Below, piece after piece: positions 1-9,375 of a DNA stretch of 38,433 bases; the first letter of the stretch is position 1; each line of letters starts with the position of its first letter. The notes under the pieces are model-generated. The model saw nothing but the letters and a program-made list of their open reading frames with translations. It ran no database searches and had not been told where the DNA came from. The stretch is from Betaproteobacteria bacterium UBA2592 (lineage in GTDB: Bacteria; Pseudomonadota; Gammaproteobacteria; Burkholderiales; Rhodocyclaceae). The position numbers and the translations under genes were made by a program. The DNA lies in NCBI GenBank assembly GCA_002340095.1, contig DDKS01000026.1:587-39019 (forward strand), read 5' to 3'.

Positions 1-2962
1 CCAGCAGCAGGCCGCCGACGATCACCCAGCCGATCTGCTGCCGCGACTCCGCTCCGGCGCCAGTCGCCAGGGCGAGCGGCACGGCGCCCAGCACCATGGC
101 GCCCGTGGTCATCAGGATAGGGCGCAGGCGCAGTTCCGCCGCCTCGATCACCGCCTGTTTCAGCTCCCGGCCCTGCTCCTGCAACTGGTTGGCGAATTCC
201 ACGATCAGGATACCGTGCTTGGTGATCAGGCCTACCAGGGTCACCAGACCGATCTGGCTGTATACGTTCAGGGTGCCGCCGGTGAAATAGAGCGCCGCCA
301 GGGCGCCAGTCATGGAGAGGGGCACCGTGAGCATGATGATGAAGGGGTCGCGGAAGCTCTCGAACTGGGCTGCCAGCACCAGATAAATGAAGGCCAGGGC
401 GAGCAGGAAGGTCAACGCCAGCGACGCCGACGACTGTTTGAATTCCCGCGACAGGCCGTTGTAATCCACCGCGTAGCCGGGCTTGAGCATGCCCTGGGCG
501 GTGCGCTCCATGTAATCCAGAGCCTCGCCCAGGGTGTAGCCGGGCGCCAGGTTGGCGGTGATGGTCACCGCCCGGCGCTGGCCGAAGTGGTTCAGCTCCC
601 GGGGGCTGACGGTTTCCTCCACCGTCAGCAGGTTGTCCAGGGGAATCATCTCGCCGCTGCCGCCGCGCACATGGATGCCGCGGATGTCGCCCGGGGTGCT
701 GCGGTCCCCGTCGGCCACCTGGACGATCACCTCATACTGCTCCCCGTCCCGCTTGAAGCGGGTCACCTGGCGGCCGCCCAGCATGGTTTCGAGCGTGCGG
801 CCGATGGTATCCACCTGCACCCCGAGGTCGGCGGCCCGCTCCCGGTTCACCCGCACCGCCAGCTCCGGCTTGTTGAGGCGCAGGTCCGTATCCACATGGG
901 TCAGCCCGGGGTTCTTGCGGATTTCGTCGAGGAACTGGTTCGTCACCTGCTGCAGTTCCTCATAGGGCGCGCTGGAGATGATGACGAAATTCACCGGCCG
1001 CTCCCGGGGACTCTGGCCGAGGGAGGGCGGCAGCACCGGAAAGGCCTGGATCCCGGGGATGGCGGCGAAGCGGGACGACAGCTCCCGGGCCACATCCGCC
1101 GCCGAGCGGTCCCGGTCGGCCCAGTCGTCCAGCCCGACGAAGGAAATGCCCTGGCTCACCATGGGGTTGCCCACCACCACGAAATAGCGTTCCACATGGG
1201 TGGTATCGGCGTAAATGGCTTCGAGCTGCCGGGCGTAGGTATCCATGTAATTGAGGGTGGCGCCCTCGGGGCCGGAGAAGGTGCCCACCACCCGGCCCCG
1301 GTCCTCGATGGGAGCCAGTTCCGACTTGAGGGTCTTGAACAGGACCCCGCCCAGGGCGGCCACCCCCAGGAAGACGGCCATGACCAGCCAGCGCAGCTGC
1401 AGGGAGCGGGTCAGGAGATGCCGGTAGCCCTGGCTCAGCCAGGTGAGGAAGTTTTCGATGGCGACGAAGGCCCTGCCGTGCTTTTCCTCGTGCTTCAGGA
1501 GGATCGAGCACATCATGGGCGACAGGGTCAGGGCAACGAAGCCGGAAACCAGCACGGCGCCCGCCAGGGTCAGGGCGAATTCGATGAAGAGCTTGCCGGT
1601 GCGACCGGTCATGAAGGCCACCGGGGCATACACGGCCGCCAGGGTGATGGTCATGGCCACCACCGCAAAGCCGATTTCCCGGGCCCCGAGCAGGGCCGCC
1701 TGCAGGCGCGGTATGCCGTTCTCGATGTGGCGGTAGATGTTTTCCAGCACCACGATGGCGTCATCCACCACCAGACCGATGGCCAGCACCAGGGCCAGCA
1801 GGGTCAGGGTGTTGATGGAAAAGCCCAGCACCAGCATCAGGGTGAACACCCCGATCAGGGACACCGGAATGGTCACCAGGGGTACCAGGGTGGCGCGCAG
1901 GTTCCGGAGAAAGAAGAAGATGATGGCCACCACCAGGACGATGGCCTCGAGAATGGTGGTGAACACGGACTGGATCGAACGGTCGATGAACACCGTGGTG
2001 TCGTTGGCCACATGCACCGTCATGCCCTCGGGCAACTCGGCCTCGATGCGCGGCAGCTCCTTCCGCAGGGCGTGGGCCAGTTCCAGGGGATTGGCCGTGG
2101 ATTGCTTGATGAGCCCCAGGGAGACCGCCGGCCTGCCGTTGAAGCGCACCACGGTGCGCTCGGATTCCGGCCCGATTTCGACCCGCCCCAGGTCGCGGAT
2201 GCGCACCGGATAGCCATTGACGGTTTTCAGCACCACGGCCGCGAATTGCCCGGGCTCCTGCAGGTCGGTCCGGGCCACCACGGAGAACTCCCGCTCCAGG
2301 CTCTCGATGCGCCCGGCGGGCACCTCCACGTTCTGGCGCCGCAGGGCATCCTCCACGTCCTGGGGCGTGACCTGGTAAGCCGCCAGCCGCTCCCGGTCGA
2401 GCCAGATACGCATGGCGTACTTGCGTTCGCCAAACACCCGCACATCGGCCATGCCCGGCAGGGTCTGCAAGCGGGGCTTGACGATGCGGCTGGCCACATC
2501 GCTCACTTCCAGGGGCGAATGCCGGTCGGAAGCAAAGGCGAGCCAGATGACGGGGCTGGCATCGGCCTCCACCCTGGCGATCACCGGCTCGTCCACATCG
2601 TCGGGCAGCTTGGCCCGGGCCCGGGACACCCGGTCACGCACATCGGAGGCGGCGGAATCCGGGTCCCGCTCCACCTTGAAACGGATGGAAATCTGGCTGC
2701 GTTCGGCCCGGGAAATGGAGGACAGCACCTCGATGCCCTCGATGCCGGCCAGGGAATCCTCCAGGGGTTTGGTGACCTGGGATTCGATGATCTCCGCCGA
2801 GGCGCCGCGGTAATTCGTCTCCACCGTCACCACCGGCTCGTCGATCTTCGGGTATTCCCGCACCGACAGGCGCTCATAGGACACCAGGCCCAGCAGCATC
2901 ACCACCAGGGACAGCACGGTGGCAAAGACCGGCCGCCGGATGCAGATTTCCGAGATGCGCAT
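1..2962 (-). CDS. RND multidrug efflux permease, 3' end off window
   Basis: Inner-membrane proton-driven drug/H+ antiporter of the HAE1 (AcrB/MexB-like) RND family. The ATG at 2962 gives MRISEICIRRPVFATV, the usual cytoplasmic start followed by transmembrane segment 1. About 987 codons are present of an expected 1,020-1,050, so only the C-terminal tail is missing at the left edge. The TM4 motif GLVVDDAIVVLENI, with the paired Asp of the proton relay, lies near residue 400, and the TM10 segment GLITKHGILIVEFAN carries the conserved Lys. The start lies 15 bases after the stop of the membrane fusion protein gene, so both are one operon. No outer-membrane TolC-type gene is visible; it could lie beyond the left edge. 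The substrate cannot be read from the sequence. Confidence 0.93.
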   Translation of the reverse strand, partial: MRISEICIRRPVFATVLSLVVMLLGLVSYERLSVREYPKIDEPVVTVETNYRGASAEIIESQVTKPLEDSLAGIEGIEVLSSISRAERSQISIRFKVERDPDSAASDVRDRVSRARAKLPDDVDEPVIARVEADASPVIWLAFASDRHSPLEVSDVASRIVKPRLQTLPGMADVRVFGERKYAMRIWLDRERLAAYQVTPQDVEDALRRQNVEVPAGRIESLEREFSVVARTDLQEPGQFAAVVLKTVNGYPVRIRDLGRVEIGPESERTVVRFNGRPAVSLGLIKQSTANPLELAHALRKELPRIEAELPEGMTVHVANDTTVFIDRSIQSVFTTILEAIVLVVAIIFFFLRNLRATLVPLVTIPVSLIGVFTLMLVLGFSINTLTLLALVLAIGLVVDDAIVVLENIYRHIENGIPRLQAALLGAREIGFAVVAMTITLAAVYAPVAFMTGRTGKLFIEFALTLAGAVLVSGFVALTLSPMMCSILLKHEEKHGRAFVAIENFLTWLSQGYRHLLTRSLQLRWLVMAVFLGVAALGGVLFKTLKSELAPIEDRGRVVGTFSGPEGATLNYMDTYARQLEAIYADTTHVERYFVVVGNPMVSQGISFVGLDDWADRDRSAADVARELSSRFAAIPGIQAFPVLPPSLGQSPRERPVNFVIISSAPYEELQQVTNQFLDEIRKNPGLTHVDTDLRLNKPELAVRVNRERAADLGVQVDTIGRTLETMLGGRQVTRFKRDGEQYEVIVQVADGDRSTPGDIRGIHVRGGSGEMIPLDNLLTVEETVSPRELNHFGQRRAVTITANLAPGYTLGEALDYMERTAQGMLKPGYAVDYNGLSREFKQSSASLALTFLLALAFIYLVLAAQFESFRDPFIIMLTVPLSMTGALAALYFTGGTLNVYSQIGLVTLVGLITKHGILIVEFANQLQEQGRELKQAVIEAAELRLRPILMTTGAMVLGAVPLALATGAGAESRQQIGWVIVGGLLL

Positions 2963-2977
2963 GGCCAGCCCGGGCGC

Positions 2978-4075
2978 CTACTGCCGCCCCACGGGCTGCA
3001 CCGCCTGCCCGTCGCGCACCTTCTGCTGCCCGGCGCTGATGATCCGATCGCCCGGCCGCAGCCCCTCGAGCACTTCCACGCGGCCCTCCCGGCGCGCGCC
3101 GAGGCGCACCGGAACGGCCCGGGCCTTGCCCTCTTCCACCCGGAACACCCGGGTCTGGCCGCCAGTCACCACCGCCTGCTCGGGAATCATCAGGGCGTCG
3201 GCCCGCTCGCCGAACACCAGGCGCACCCGCACGAACATGCCGGGCCGCAGGCGCGCCTCCGGGTTGGGCAGCAAGGCGCGACAGGAAATCGAGCGCCCCC
3301 CCGCATCCACCAGGGGATCCACCGCCGCCAGCCGGGCCTGGAAGGTCTCGCCAGGCAGGGCGTCGGCCGTCACCTCCAGGTTCAAGCCGGGCTGCAGACG
3401 GGCCAGATAGGCCTCGGGCAGGCGGAAATCCACCTTCAGGGTGGCGATGTCCTCGATGTTTACCAGCGCCTGCCCTTCCTTGACGTAATCCCCGAGGCTG
3501 ACGCTGCGGATGCCCACCATCCCGTCGAAGGGCGCGCGGATGCGGGTCCGGGCCAGGCGCGCCTCGGCCAGGGCCACCGCCGCCTCCTGCACCTTCAGGG
3601 CCGCCTGGCTGTTGTCGAGGGATTGCTGGCTGATGAACTTCTTCTGGAACAGGTCCTCGTTGCGCTGCTGGGTCGCCCGGGCCAGGGCCAGACTGGCCTG
3701 GGCCTGCTGCAGTTCGGCCGCCTGGATGCCGGAGTCGAGGCTGAAGAGCAGGCTACCCCGCCGCATCACGTCCCCGTCGCGGAAATGGATGGCGGCGATG
3801 CGGCCGGCAAGCTCGGGGCGCAGCACCACGGATTCGTTGGATTTCAGGCTGCCCACCGCGGCCACCTCATCCACCAGGGGCACCGGCAGCACCTCCACCA
3901 CTTCCACGCTCACGGGCGCCGCGGCGCCGCCGCCCGGCTTGCCGGCCTGGGCCGCGCCGGGGGCAGGTCCGGCCCCCAGGGGAGCCCGCTGCACCAGGTA
4001 GGCCAGCACCGTCAGTCCTGCCAGTCCGGCCAGGGCCAGCGCGATGATCCAGATACGATGTTTTTTCGTCCCCAT
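2978..4075 (-). CDS. RND efflux periplasmic adaptor (membrane fusion protein)
   Basis: Periplasmic adaptor that links the RND pump to an outer-membrane channel, 365 residues. A basic N-terminus and one hydrophobic segment (about residues 8-25) anchor it in the inner membrane; there is no lipobox. An acidic/valine-rich first beta strand, a lipoyl half-motif, a coiled-coil hairpin (Ala/Gln-rich, about 115-165) and the second lipoyl half (APFDGMVGIRSVSLGDYVKEG) follow, then beta-barrel and membrane-proximal domains. It starts 5 bases after the RlpA-like gene stop and is followed closely by the pump gene, which supports one transcript from purM or the RlpA-like gene onward. Confidence 0.93.
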   Translation of the reverse strand: MGTKKHRIWIIALALAGLAGLTVLAYLVQRAPLGAGPAPGAAQAGKPGGGAAAPVSVEVVEVLPVPLVDEVAAVGSLKSNESVVLRPELAGRIAAIHFRDGDVMRRGSLLFSLDSGIQAAELQQAQASLALARATQQRNEDLFQKKFISQQSLDNSQAALKVQEAAVALAEARLARTRIRAPFDGMVGIRSVSLGDYVKEGQALVNIEDIATLKVDFRLPEAYLARLQPGLNLEVTADALPGETFQARLAAVDPLVDAGGRSISCRALLPNPEARLRPGMFVRVRLVFGERADALMIPEQAVVTGGQTRVFRVEEGKARAVPVRLGARREGRVEVLEGLRPGDRIISAGQQKVRDGQAVQPVGRQ

Positions 4076-4080
4076 GGGAT

Positions 4081-4665
4081 TCAGGAATCCTGGTCGGCCG
4101 CAGGAAGATCGGCGGCCGCATCAAAAGCCTGCAGGCAGATGGCCGGCTCCACCCCTGGCGCGCCCCGCAATTGCCGGGCCTCCACCTGCACCACCCCGGC
4201 CGCCACCATCTCGATGGCTTCGGCCGCCGCCAGGGAAAGATCGACGATGCGCAGCCGGTGACGGCTGTGCATGCGGTCATTGACCCAGACCACGACGCAC
4301 TGTTCGGTACCCGGACGGCGCACCGCGATCCAGCTGCCCAGGGGAAAACGGTTGCTGGCCGCCGTGAAGGCCCTGCTGTCGAAGCGCTCGCCGCTGGCCG
4401 TGCGCCGCCCCTGGAATTTCCGGGTCTTGCCGTAGTAGCTGGCCTTGCCCCGCAGGATGGGCCCGAGGGCTTCGGGGGCCACCTTGAGCAGCGGTTCCTT
4501 CTCCACCGGCAGCCACTCGACCCCGGCCTCCGGCCTCAGCCCCTCCCGGGTCTCCCCGGGCGAACCCGGATCGGGGGGATGCAGGCCTTCGTCGGCCCCG
4601 GCGGTACCCGCCCCCAGGGCCAGCAGCAACAGCCCTCCTGCGATCAGTCGAGCCGGCTGCCCCAA
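4081..4665 (-). CDS. RlpA-like double-psi beta-barrel protein
   Basis: Exported protein of 194 residues related to RlpA, a septal lytic transglycosylase that cuts glycan strands lacking stem peptides. A signal peptide covers about residues 1-24 (cleavage near AGA-DE) with no lipobox Cys, unlike the classical lipoprotein. The double-psi beta-barrel spans about 72-165 with ASYYGKTRKFQG, TASGERFD and WVNDR...VDLS. By alignment from memory with Pseudomonas RlpA, the catalytic Glu (E93) and Asp (D130) are kept but the catalytic His position (TAAH) is Ser104 (TAAS). No SPOR domain follows. The start is a TTG at 4665, four bases after the purM stop and behind a GAGG, suggesting translational coupling; no ATG is available in frame. 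Activity is uncertain. Confidence 0.82.
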   Translation of the reverse strand: MGQPARLIAGGLLLLALGAGTAGADEGLHPPDPGSPGETREGLRPEAGVEWLPVEKEPLLKVAPEALGPILRGKASYYGKTRKFQGRRTASGERFDSRAFTAASNRFPLGSWIAVRRPGTEQCVVVWVNDRMHSRHRLRIVDLSLAAAEAIEMVAAGVVQVEARQLRGAPGVEPAICLQAFDAAADLPAADQDS

Positions 4666-4669
4666 TGCC

Positions 4670-5710
<1,041 letters not shown>

Positions 5711-5757
5711 TTGCATTGATCCTTGGGGGGGGTCCCGATAAAGCGTTGGCGGGATGA

Positions 5758-5763
5758 TAAAAT
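5758..5763 (+). promoter_or_regulatory. candidate -10 element for hda
   Basis: TAAAAT in the 99-base divergent purM/hda gap. The same TAAAAT(C/G) pattern precedes proS and osmC here. No good -35 element is visible 16-18 bases upstream. A start point near 5770 would give the ATG at 5810 a leader of about 40 bases. Confidence 0.35.
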
Positions 5764-5809
5764 CCGGCGCCCGAAAATGAGGGATTCTACCCTGAAACCA
5801 TCCTCCCCC

Positions 5810-6466
5810 ATGCGCCAACTGCTGCTCGACCTGATGCCTGCCGCCCCCCCCTCCCTGGACAACTTCGTCCCGGGCGGCAACGGAGAAACCCTGGCGGCCC
5901 TGACTGGCTGGCTGGCGGCAGCGGAGGGCGAATCCAGCTTCCTGCTCTGGGGCGAGCCCGGCTCCGGCAAGACCCACCTGCTGACGGCCAGCGGCCTTCC
6001 CTACCGGGATGCGCGCCCGGACCCGGACCTCTGCGGCCTGCCGGAAGATCAGGAAACCCTGGCGGTAGACCATGTGGAACAGCTCTCCGCCAGCGGCCAG
6101 GTGGCCCTCTTCAATGCTTTCAACCGCATCCGCGCCCGGGGCGGCAAGCTGCTGACGGCCACCCGCCTCCCGCCCACCCGGCTGGAACTGCGGGAGGACC
6201 TGCGCACCCGTCTCGGCTATGGCCTGATTTACCGCCTCACCCCCCTTTCCGACGGGGAAAAGGCGGCCGCCCTGAGCCGCCAGGCCGAGGAACGGGCCTT
6301 CAGGCTGCCCCAGGAAGCGGTCGACTACCTGCTGCGCCACGCCCCCCGGGACATGCGCACCCTGTCCGCCCTGGTGGTGGCCCTGGACCGCTATTCCCTC
6401 GAACACAAACGCCCCATCACCCTGCCCCTGCTCAGGGAGGTGCTGGCCTCACCCCTGGAGCCCTGA
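5810..6466 (+). CDS. hda: Hda, DnaA regulatory inactivator homolog
   Basis: AAA+ protein that, bound to the DNA sliding clamp, stimulates ATP hydrolysis by DnaA and so prevents over-initiation of replication. The 218-residue product begins MRQLLLDLMP; QLLLDL fits the N-terminal clamp-binding motif of Hda, which supports a start at or just before 5810. The Walker A is GEPGSGKTHLL (about 48-58). The Walker B region reads AVDHVEQL, a weakened form usual in Hda. An alternative ATG lies at 5777, and neither has a clear ribosome site. It is followed two bases later by the HAD gene, in an operon with pcnB and folK. Confidence 0.9.
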   Translation: MRQLLLDLMPAAPPSLDNFVPGGNGETLAALTGWLAAAEGESSFLLWGEPGSGKTHLLTASGLPYRDARPDPDLCGLPEDQETLAVDHVEQLSASGQVALFNAFNRIRARGGKLLTATRLPPTRLELREDLRTRLGYGLIYRLTPLSDGEKAAALSRQAEERAFRLPQEAVDYLLRHAPRDMRTLSALVVALDRYSLEHKRPITLPLLREVLASPLEP

Positions 6467-6468
6467 CC

Positions 6469-7161
6469 ATGGAACTCGCACTTTTCGATCTGGACAACAC
6501 CCTGCTTTCCGGCGATTCGGACTTCGAATGGGCCCAATTCCTCATCGGCAAGGGGGTACTCGACCGGGAGATCCAGGAAGCCAAGAACATCGAGTTCTAC
6601 GAGCAGTACAAGGCCGGCACCCTGGACATCCACGCGTTTCTGGCCTTCCAGCTCGCACCCCTGACACGGCATAGCCGTGCCGAACTGGATGCCTGGCACC
6701 GGGAATACATGGAAAAGCACATCCGTCCCATCATGGGCCAGGCCGCCCGGGAACGGGTACGCCGGCATTTGGAGGCGGGCCACCTGGTAGCCCTCGTAAC
6801 CGCCACCAACAGCTTCGTCACCGGCCCCATCGCCCGGGAATTCGGCATTTCGCACCTGATCGCCACCATCCCCGCCTGCGAGGATGGCCGCTTCACCGGC
6901 TTGCCGCGCGGTACCCCGGCCTTTCAACACGGAAAAATCATCCGGGTGGAGGAATGGCTCGAATCCCAGGGGCTTTGGTGGGACAGTTTCGCCACGACCT
7001 GGTTCTACAGCGACTCCCACAACGACTTGCCGCTTCTGGAGAAGGTCAGCCGCCCGGTGGCCGTAGACCCGGACGAACGGCTGCGCCGCACGGCCGAGGC
7101 AAGGGGCTGGGAAATCATCAGTCTGCGTAGCTCATGTATGATGGCGAACTTTCCGCAATGA
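6469..7161 (+). CDS. HAD-IB family phosphatase (SerB-like)
   Basis: Predicted cytoplasmic phosphohydrolase of the HAD superfamily, subfamily IB, 230 residues. Motif I FDLDNTLL gives the nucleophile Asp7 and acid/base Asp9. Motif II is the VTAT segment near residue 110, and the motif III/IV region ends with FYSDSHNDLPLL (Mg2+-binding Asp). The helical cap between about 15 and 85 fits phosphoserine-phosphatase-like enzymes. The substrate is unknown. It sits two bases after hda and seven before pcnB, a gene order widespread in betaproteobacteria. Confidence 0.88.
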   Translation: MELALFDLDNTLLSGDSDFEWAQFLIGKGVLDREIQEAKNIEFYEQYKAGTLDIHAFLAFQLAPLTRHSRAELDAWHREYMEKHIRPIMGQAARERVRRHLEAGHLVALVTATNSFVTGPIAREFGISHLIATIPACEDGRFTGLPRGTPAFQHGKIIRVEEWLESQGLWWDSFATTWFYSDSHNDLPLLEKVSRPVAVDPDERLRRTAEARGWEIISLRSSCMMANFPQ

Positions 7162-7168
7162 AACACGG

Positions 7169-8515
7169 ATGATCCGAAAACTCATCAGCCGGGTCCTCAA
7201 GCTCGGTAACGACAAGCCAACCCGCAGCAAACAGGTGGCGGCAGTCATTCCGCGCGCCAGTCATGGCATCAGCCGCGAACAGATCAGCCCGGGCAGCCGC
7301 CGGGTGTGCGAAACCCTGCAAAGCCACGGCTTCAAGGCCTATGTGGTGGGCGGAGCGGTGCGCGACCTGCTGGCCGGCGCCCGCCCCAAGGACTTCGACG
7401 TGGCCACCGATGCCACGCCGGAACAGGCCAAACGCTGCTTCCGCCGCTCCCGCATCATCGGCCGGCGCTTCCAGATCGTGCATGCCTACATGGGCCAGGA
7501 AATCGTCGAGATCACCACCTTCCGCGGTGCCCTCGGCGACGACGCCAAGACCGACGCCCACGGCCGGGTGCTCAACGACAATGTGTTCGGGACCATGGCC
7601 GAGGACGCGGCCCGGCGCGATTTCACGGTCAATGCCCTGTATTTCGACCCGGCCACGGAACAGATCCACGATTATCACCACGGGGTGGCCGACCTGAAGC
7701 AGAAAACCCTGCGCATGATCGGCGATCCCAGGGTGCGCTACCGGGAAGATCCGGTACGCATGCTGCGGGCAGTGCGCCTGGCCGCCAAACTGGGCCTCGC
7801 CATCGACCCGGAAGCCCGGCGGCCGATCCGGGAAATGGCCGAACTGCTGGAGAACGTGCCCGCAGCCCGGCTGTTCGACGAAATGCTCAAGCTGCTCACC
7901 TCCGGCCATGCGGTCAGGTGCCTGCAGCAATTGCGCGCCGAGGGCCTGCACCATGGGGTGCTGCCACTTCTGGACGTGATCCTGGAGCAGCCCCTGGGCG
8001 AGAAGTTCGTCATGCTGGCCCTGGCTGACACGGACGCGCGCATCCGCCAGGGCAAAAGCTCCTCCCCCAGCTTCCTGTTTGCCACCCTGCTCTGGCATGA
8101 GGTACTGGCGGCCTGGGAACGTATCAAGGCCGGGGAAGAACCCCCGATTCCCGCCCTGTATCAGGCGATGGAAGAAGTCCTCAGCATTCAGGGCGAGAAG
8201 CTTGCCATCACCCGCCGCATCGCCGGCGACATCAAGGAAATCTGGGCCCTGCAACCGCGCTTCGAGCAACGGGCCGGAAAACGTCCCTATGGGGTGCTGG
8301 AGCATCCCCGTTTCCGCGCTGCCTACGACTTCCTCCGTCTGCGCACCGAAGCCGGGGAAGTGGCGGCGGAACTGGCCGACTGGTGGGCCCGCTTCCAGGA
8401 GGCCGACGGGGAAACCCGGAGCCAGATGTTGCTGCCCGACCAGGGCGCGAAAAAGAAACGTCGGCGGCGCAAGCCCAGAGCGGCCGCCCCGACCGATCCT
8501 GCAGCAACGGCATGA
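7169..8515 (+). CDS. pcnB: poly(A) polymerase I
   Basis: Adds poly(A) tails to RNA 3' ends, promoting their decay. The 448-residue product has the nucleotidyltransferase signature VVGGAVRDLLAGARPKDFDV at about 59-78, with catalytic Asp75 and Asp77. The LLAGARPKDFDVAT form and the long C-terminal extension separate it from CCA-adding enzymes of the same class. The RRDFTVNALYFD and REDPVRMLRAVRLAAKLG blocks are also present. The C-terminus is strongly basic (KKKRRRRKPR), typical of PcnB and probably RNA-binding. The stop overlaps the folK start (ATGA). Confidence 0.96.
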   Translation: MIRKLISRVLKLGNDKPTRSKQVAAVIPRASHGISREQISPGSRRVCETLQSHGFKAYVVGGAVRDLLAGARPKDFDVATDATPEQAKRCFRRSRIIGRRFQIVHAYMGQEIVEITTFRGALGDDAKTDAHGRVLNDNVFGTMAEDAARRDFTVNALYFDPATEQIHDYHHGVADLKQKTLRMIGDPRVRYREDPVRMLRAVRLAAKLGLAIDPEARRPIREMAELLENVPAARLFDEMLKLLTSGHAVRCLQQLRAEGLHHGVLPLLDVILEQPLGEKFVMLALADTDARIRQGKSSSPSFLFATLLWHEVLAAWERIKAGEEPPIPALYQAMEEVLSIQGEKLAITRRIAGDIKEIWALQPRFEQRAGKRPYGVLEHPRFRAAYDFLRLRTEAGEVAAELADWWARFQEADGETRSQMLLPDQGAKKKRRRRKPRAAAPTDPAATA

Positions 8516-9003
8516 CCCCTCCCATCGTTGCCTACATCGCCCTGGGGGCCAATCTGGGCAATCCCCGGGACACCGTGCAGCAGGCCATCGGCAGCCTCGA
8601 CCGGCTGCCCTCCACCCGGCTGCGACAGGCTTCATCCTTGTATCTGACCGCCCCCATGGGCCTGCCGGATCAGCCCGACTTCATCAATGCCGTGGCCTGC
8701 GTGACAACCCGGCTGTCGGCGCCCGACCTGCTTGAGGCCCTGCTCGACCTGGAACAGCAGCAAGGCCGCGTGCGCAGCGTCGCCAACGCGCCCCGCACCC
8801 TGGATCTGGATATCCTGCTCTACGGCGACCTGATCCTGGATACCCCGGCTCTCATCCTGCCCCACCCCCGCCTGCATCTGCGCGCCTTCGTCCTGGAACC
8901 TCTGGCCGAGATCGCCCCGGATCTGCCCCTGCCGGGCCGGGGCAGCGTCGCAGCCTGGCTGCCCGCCGTGCGCAACCAGAAAATCCGCCGCCTACCATGC
9001 TGA
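8512..9003 (+). CDS. folK: 2-amino-4-hydroxy-6-hydroxymethyldihydropteridine diphosphokinase
   Basis: Transfers pyrophosphate from ATP to 6-hydroxymethyl-7,8-dihydropterin in folate synthesis. The 163-residue product has YIALGANLGNP at the N-terminus, the R-x-x-N-x-P-R-T-L-D-L-D-I-L signature (VANAPRTLDLDILLYGD) with the two Mg2+-binding Asp, and LPHPRLHLRAFVLEPL. The start at 8512 overlaps the pcnB stop as ATGA, so translation is probably coupled. nudB, another folate gene, lies 20 kb further on. Confidence 0.97.
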   Translation: MTPPIVAYIALGANLGNPRDTVQQAIGSLDRLPSTRLRQASSLYLTAPMGLPDQPDFINAVACVTTRLSAPDLLEALLDLEQQQGRVRSVANAPRTLDLDILLYGDLILDTPALILPHPRLHLRAFVLEPLAEIAPDLPLPGRGSVAAWLPAVRNQKIRRLPC

Positions 9004-9347
9004 ACCAGCCCATCTTCTGGCAGACCACCGGGCTGCTGGTGCTCTCCAACCTGTTCATGACCTTCGCCTGGTACGGCCACCTGAAGCATCTGGCCGACCG
9101 GCCCTGGTGGATCGCCGCCCTGATTGCCTGGTCCATCGCCCTGTTCGAATACCTGCTGCAAGTACCCGCCAACCGCATCGGCCACACCGTCATGAGCCTG
9201 GCACAATTGAAGATTCTGCAGGAGGTCATCACCCTGGCGGTGTTCGTGCCTTTTGCCGTGTTTTACATGCAGCAGCCCCTGAAGCTCGACTACCTGTGGG
9301 CTGCCCTGTGCCTGCTGGGTGCCGTCTATTTCATCTTCCGGGCCTAG
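8997..9347 (+). CDS. DUF486 / DMT-superfamily small membrane protein
   Basis: Predicted inner-membrane protein of 116 residues with four hydrophobic segments (about 8-24, 35-52, 72-88 and 96-113). It matches DUF486, a small-multidrug-resistance-like branch of the drug/metabolite transporter superfamily; typical motifs are FMTFAWYGHLK and YLLQVPANRIGH. The transported substrate is unknown. Its ATG overlaps the last codons of folK by seven bases, so it is in the pcnB-folK operon. It separates folK from the pan genes. Confidence 0.85.
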   Translation: MLNQPIFWQTTGLLVLSNLFMTFAWYGHLKHLADRPWWIAALIAWSIALFEYLLQVPANRIGHTVMSLAQLKILQEVITLAVFVPFAVFYMQQPLKLDYLWAALCLLGAVYFIFRA

Positions 9348-9375
9348 GCCCGCCCATACCAAGAGGGAGACTCGA

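Noticed and set aside
215..4261. Uninterrupted plus-strand open frame of more than 1,300 codons
   Set aside because: It is the antisense of the RND pump and adaptor genes; its product is His/Gly/Gln-rich nonsense with no domains, the usual shadow in GC-rich DNA.
5711..6406. 230-codon N-terminal extension of purM
   Set aside because: It would overlap hda on the opposite strand, has no family similarity, and a good ribosome site precedes the ATG at 5710.
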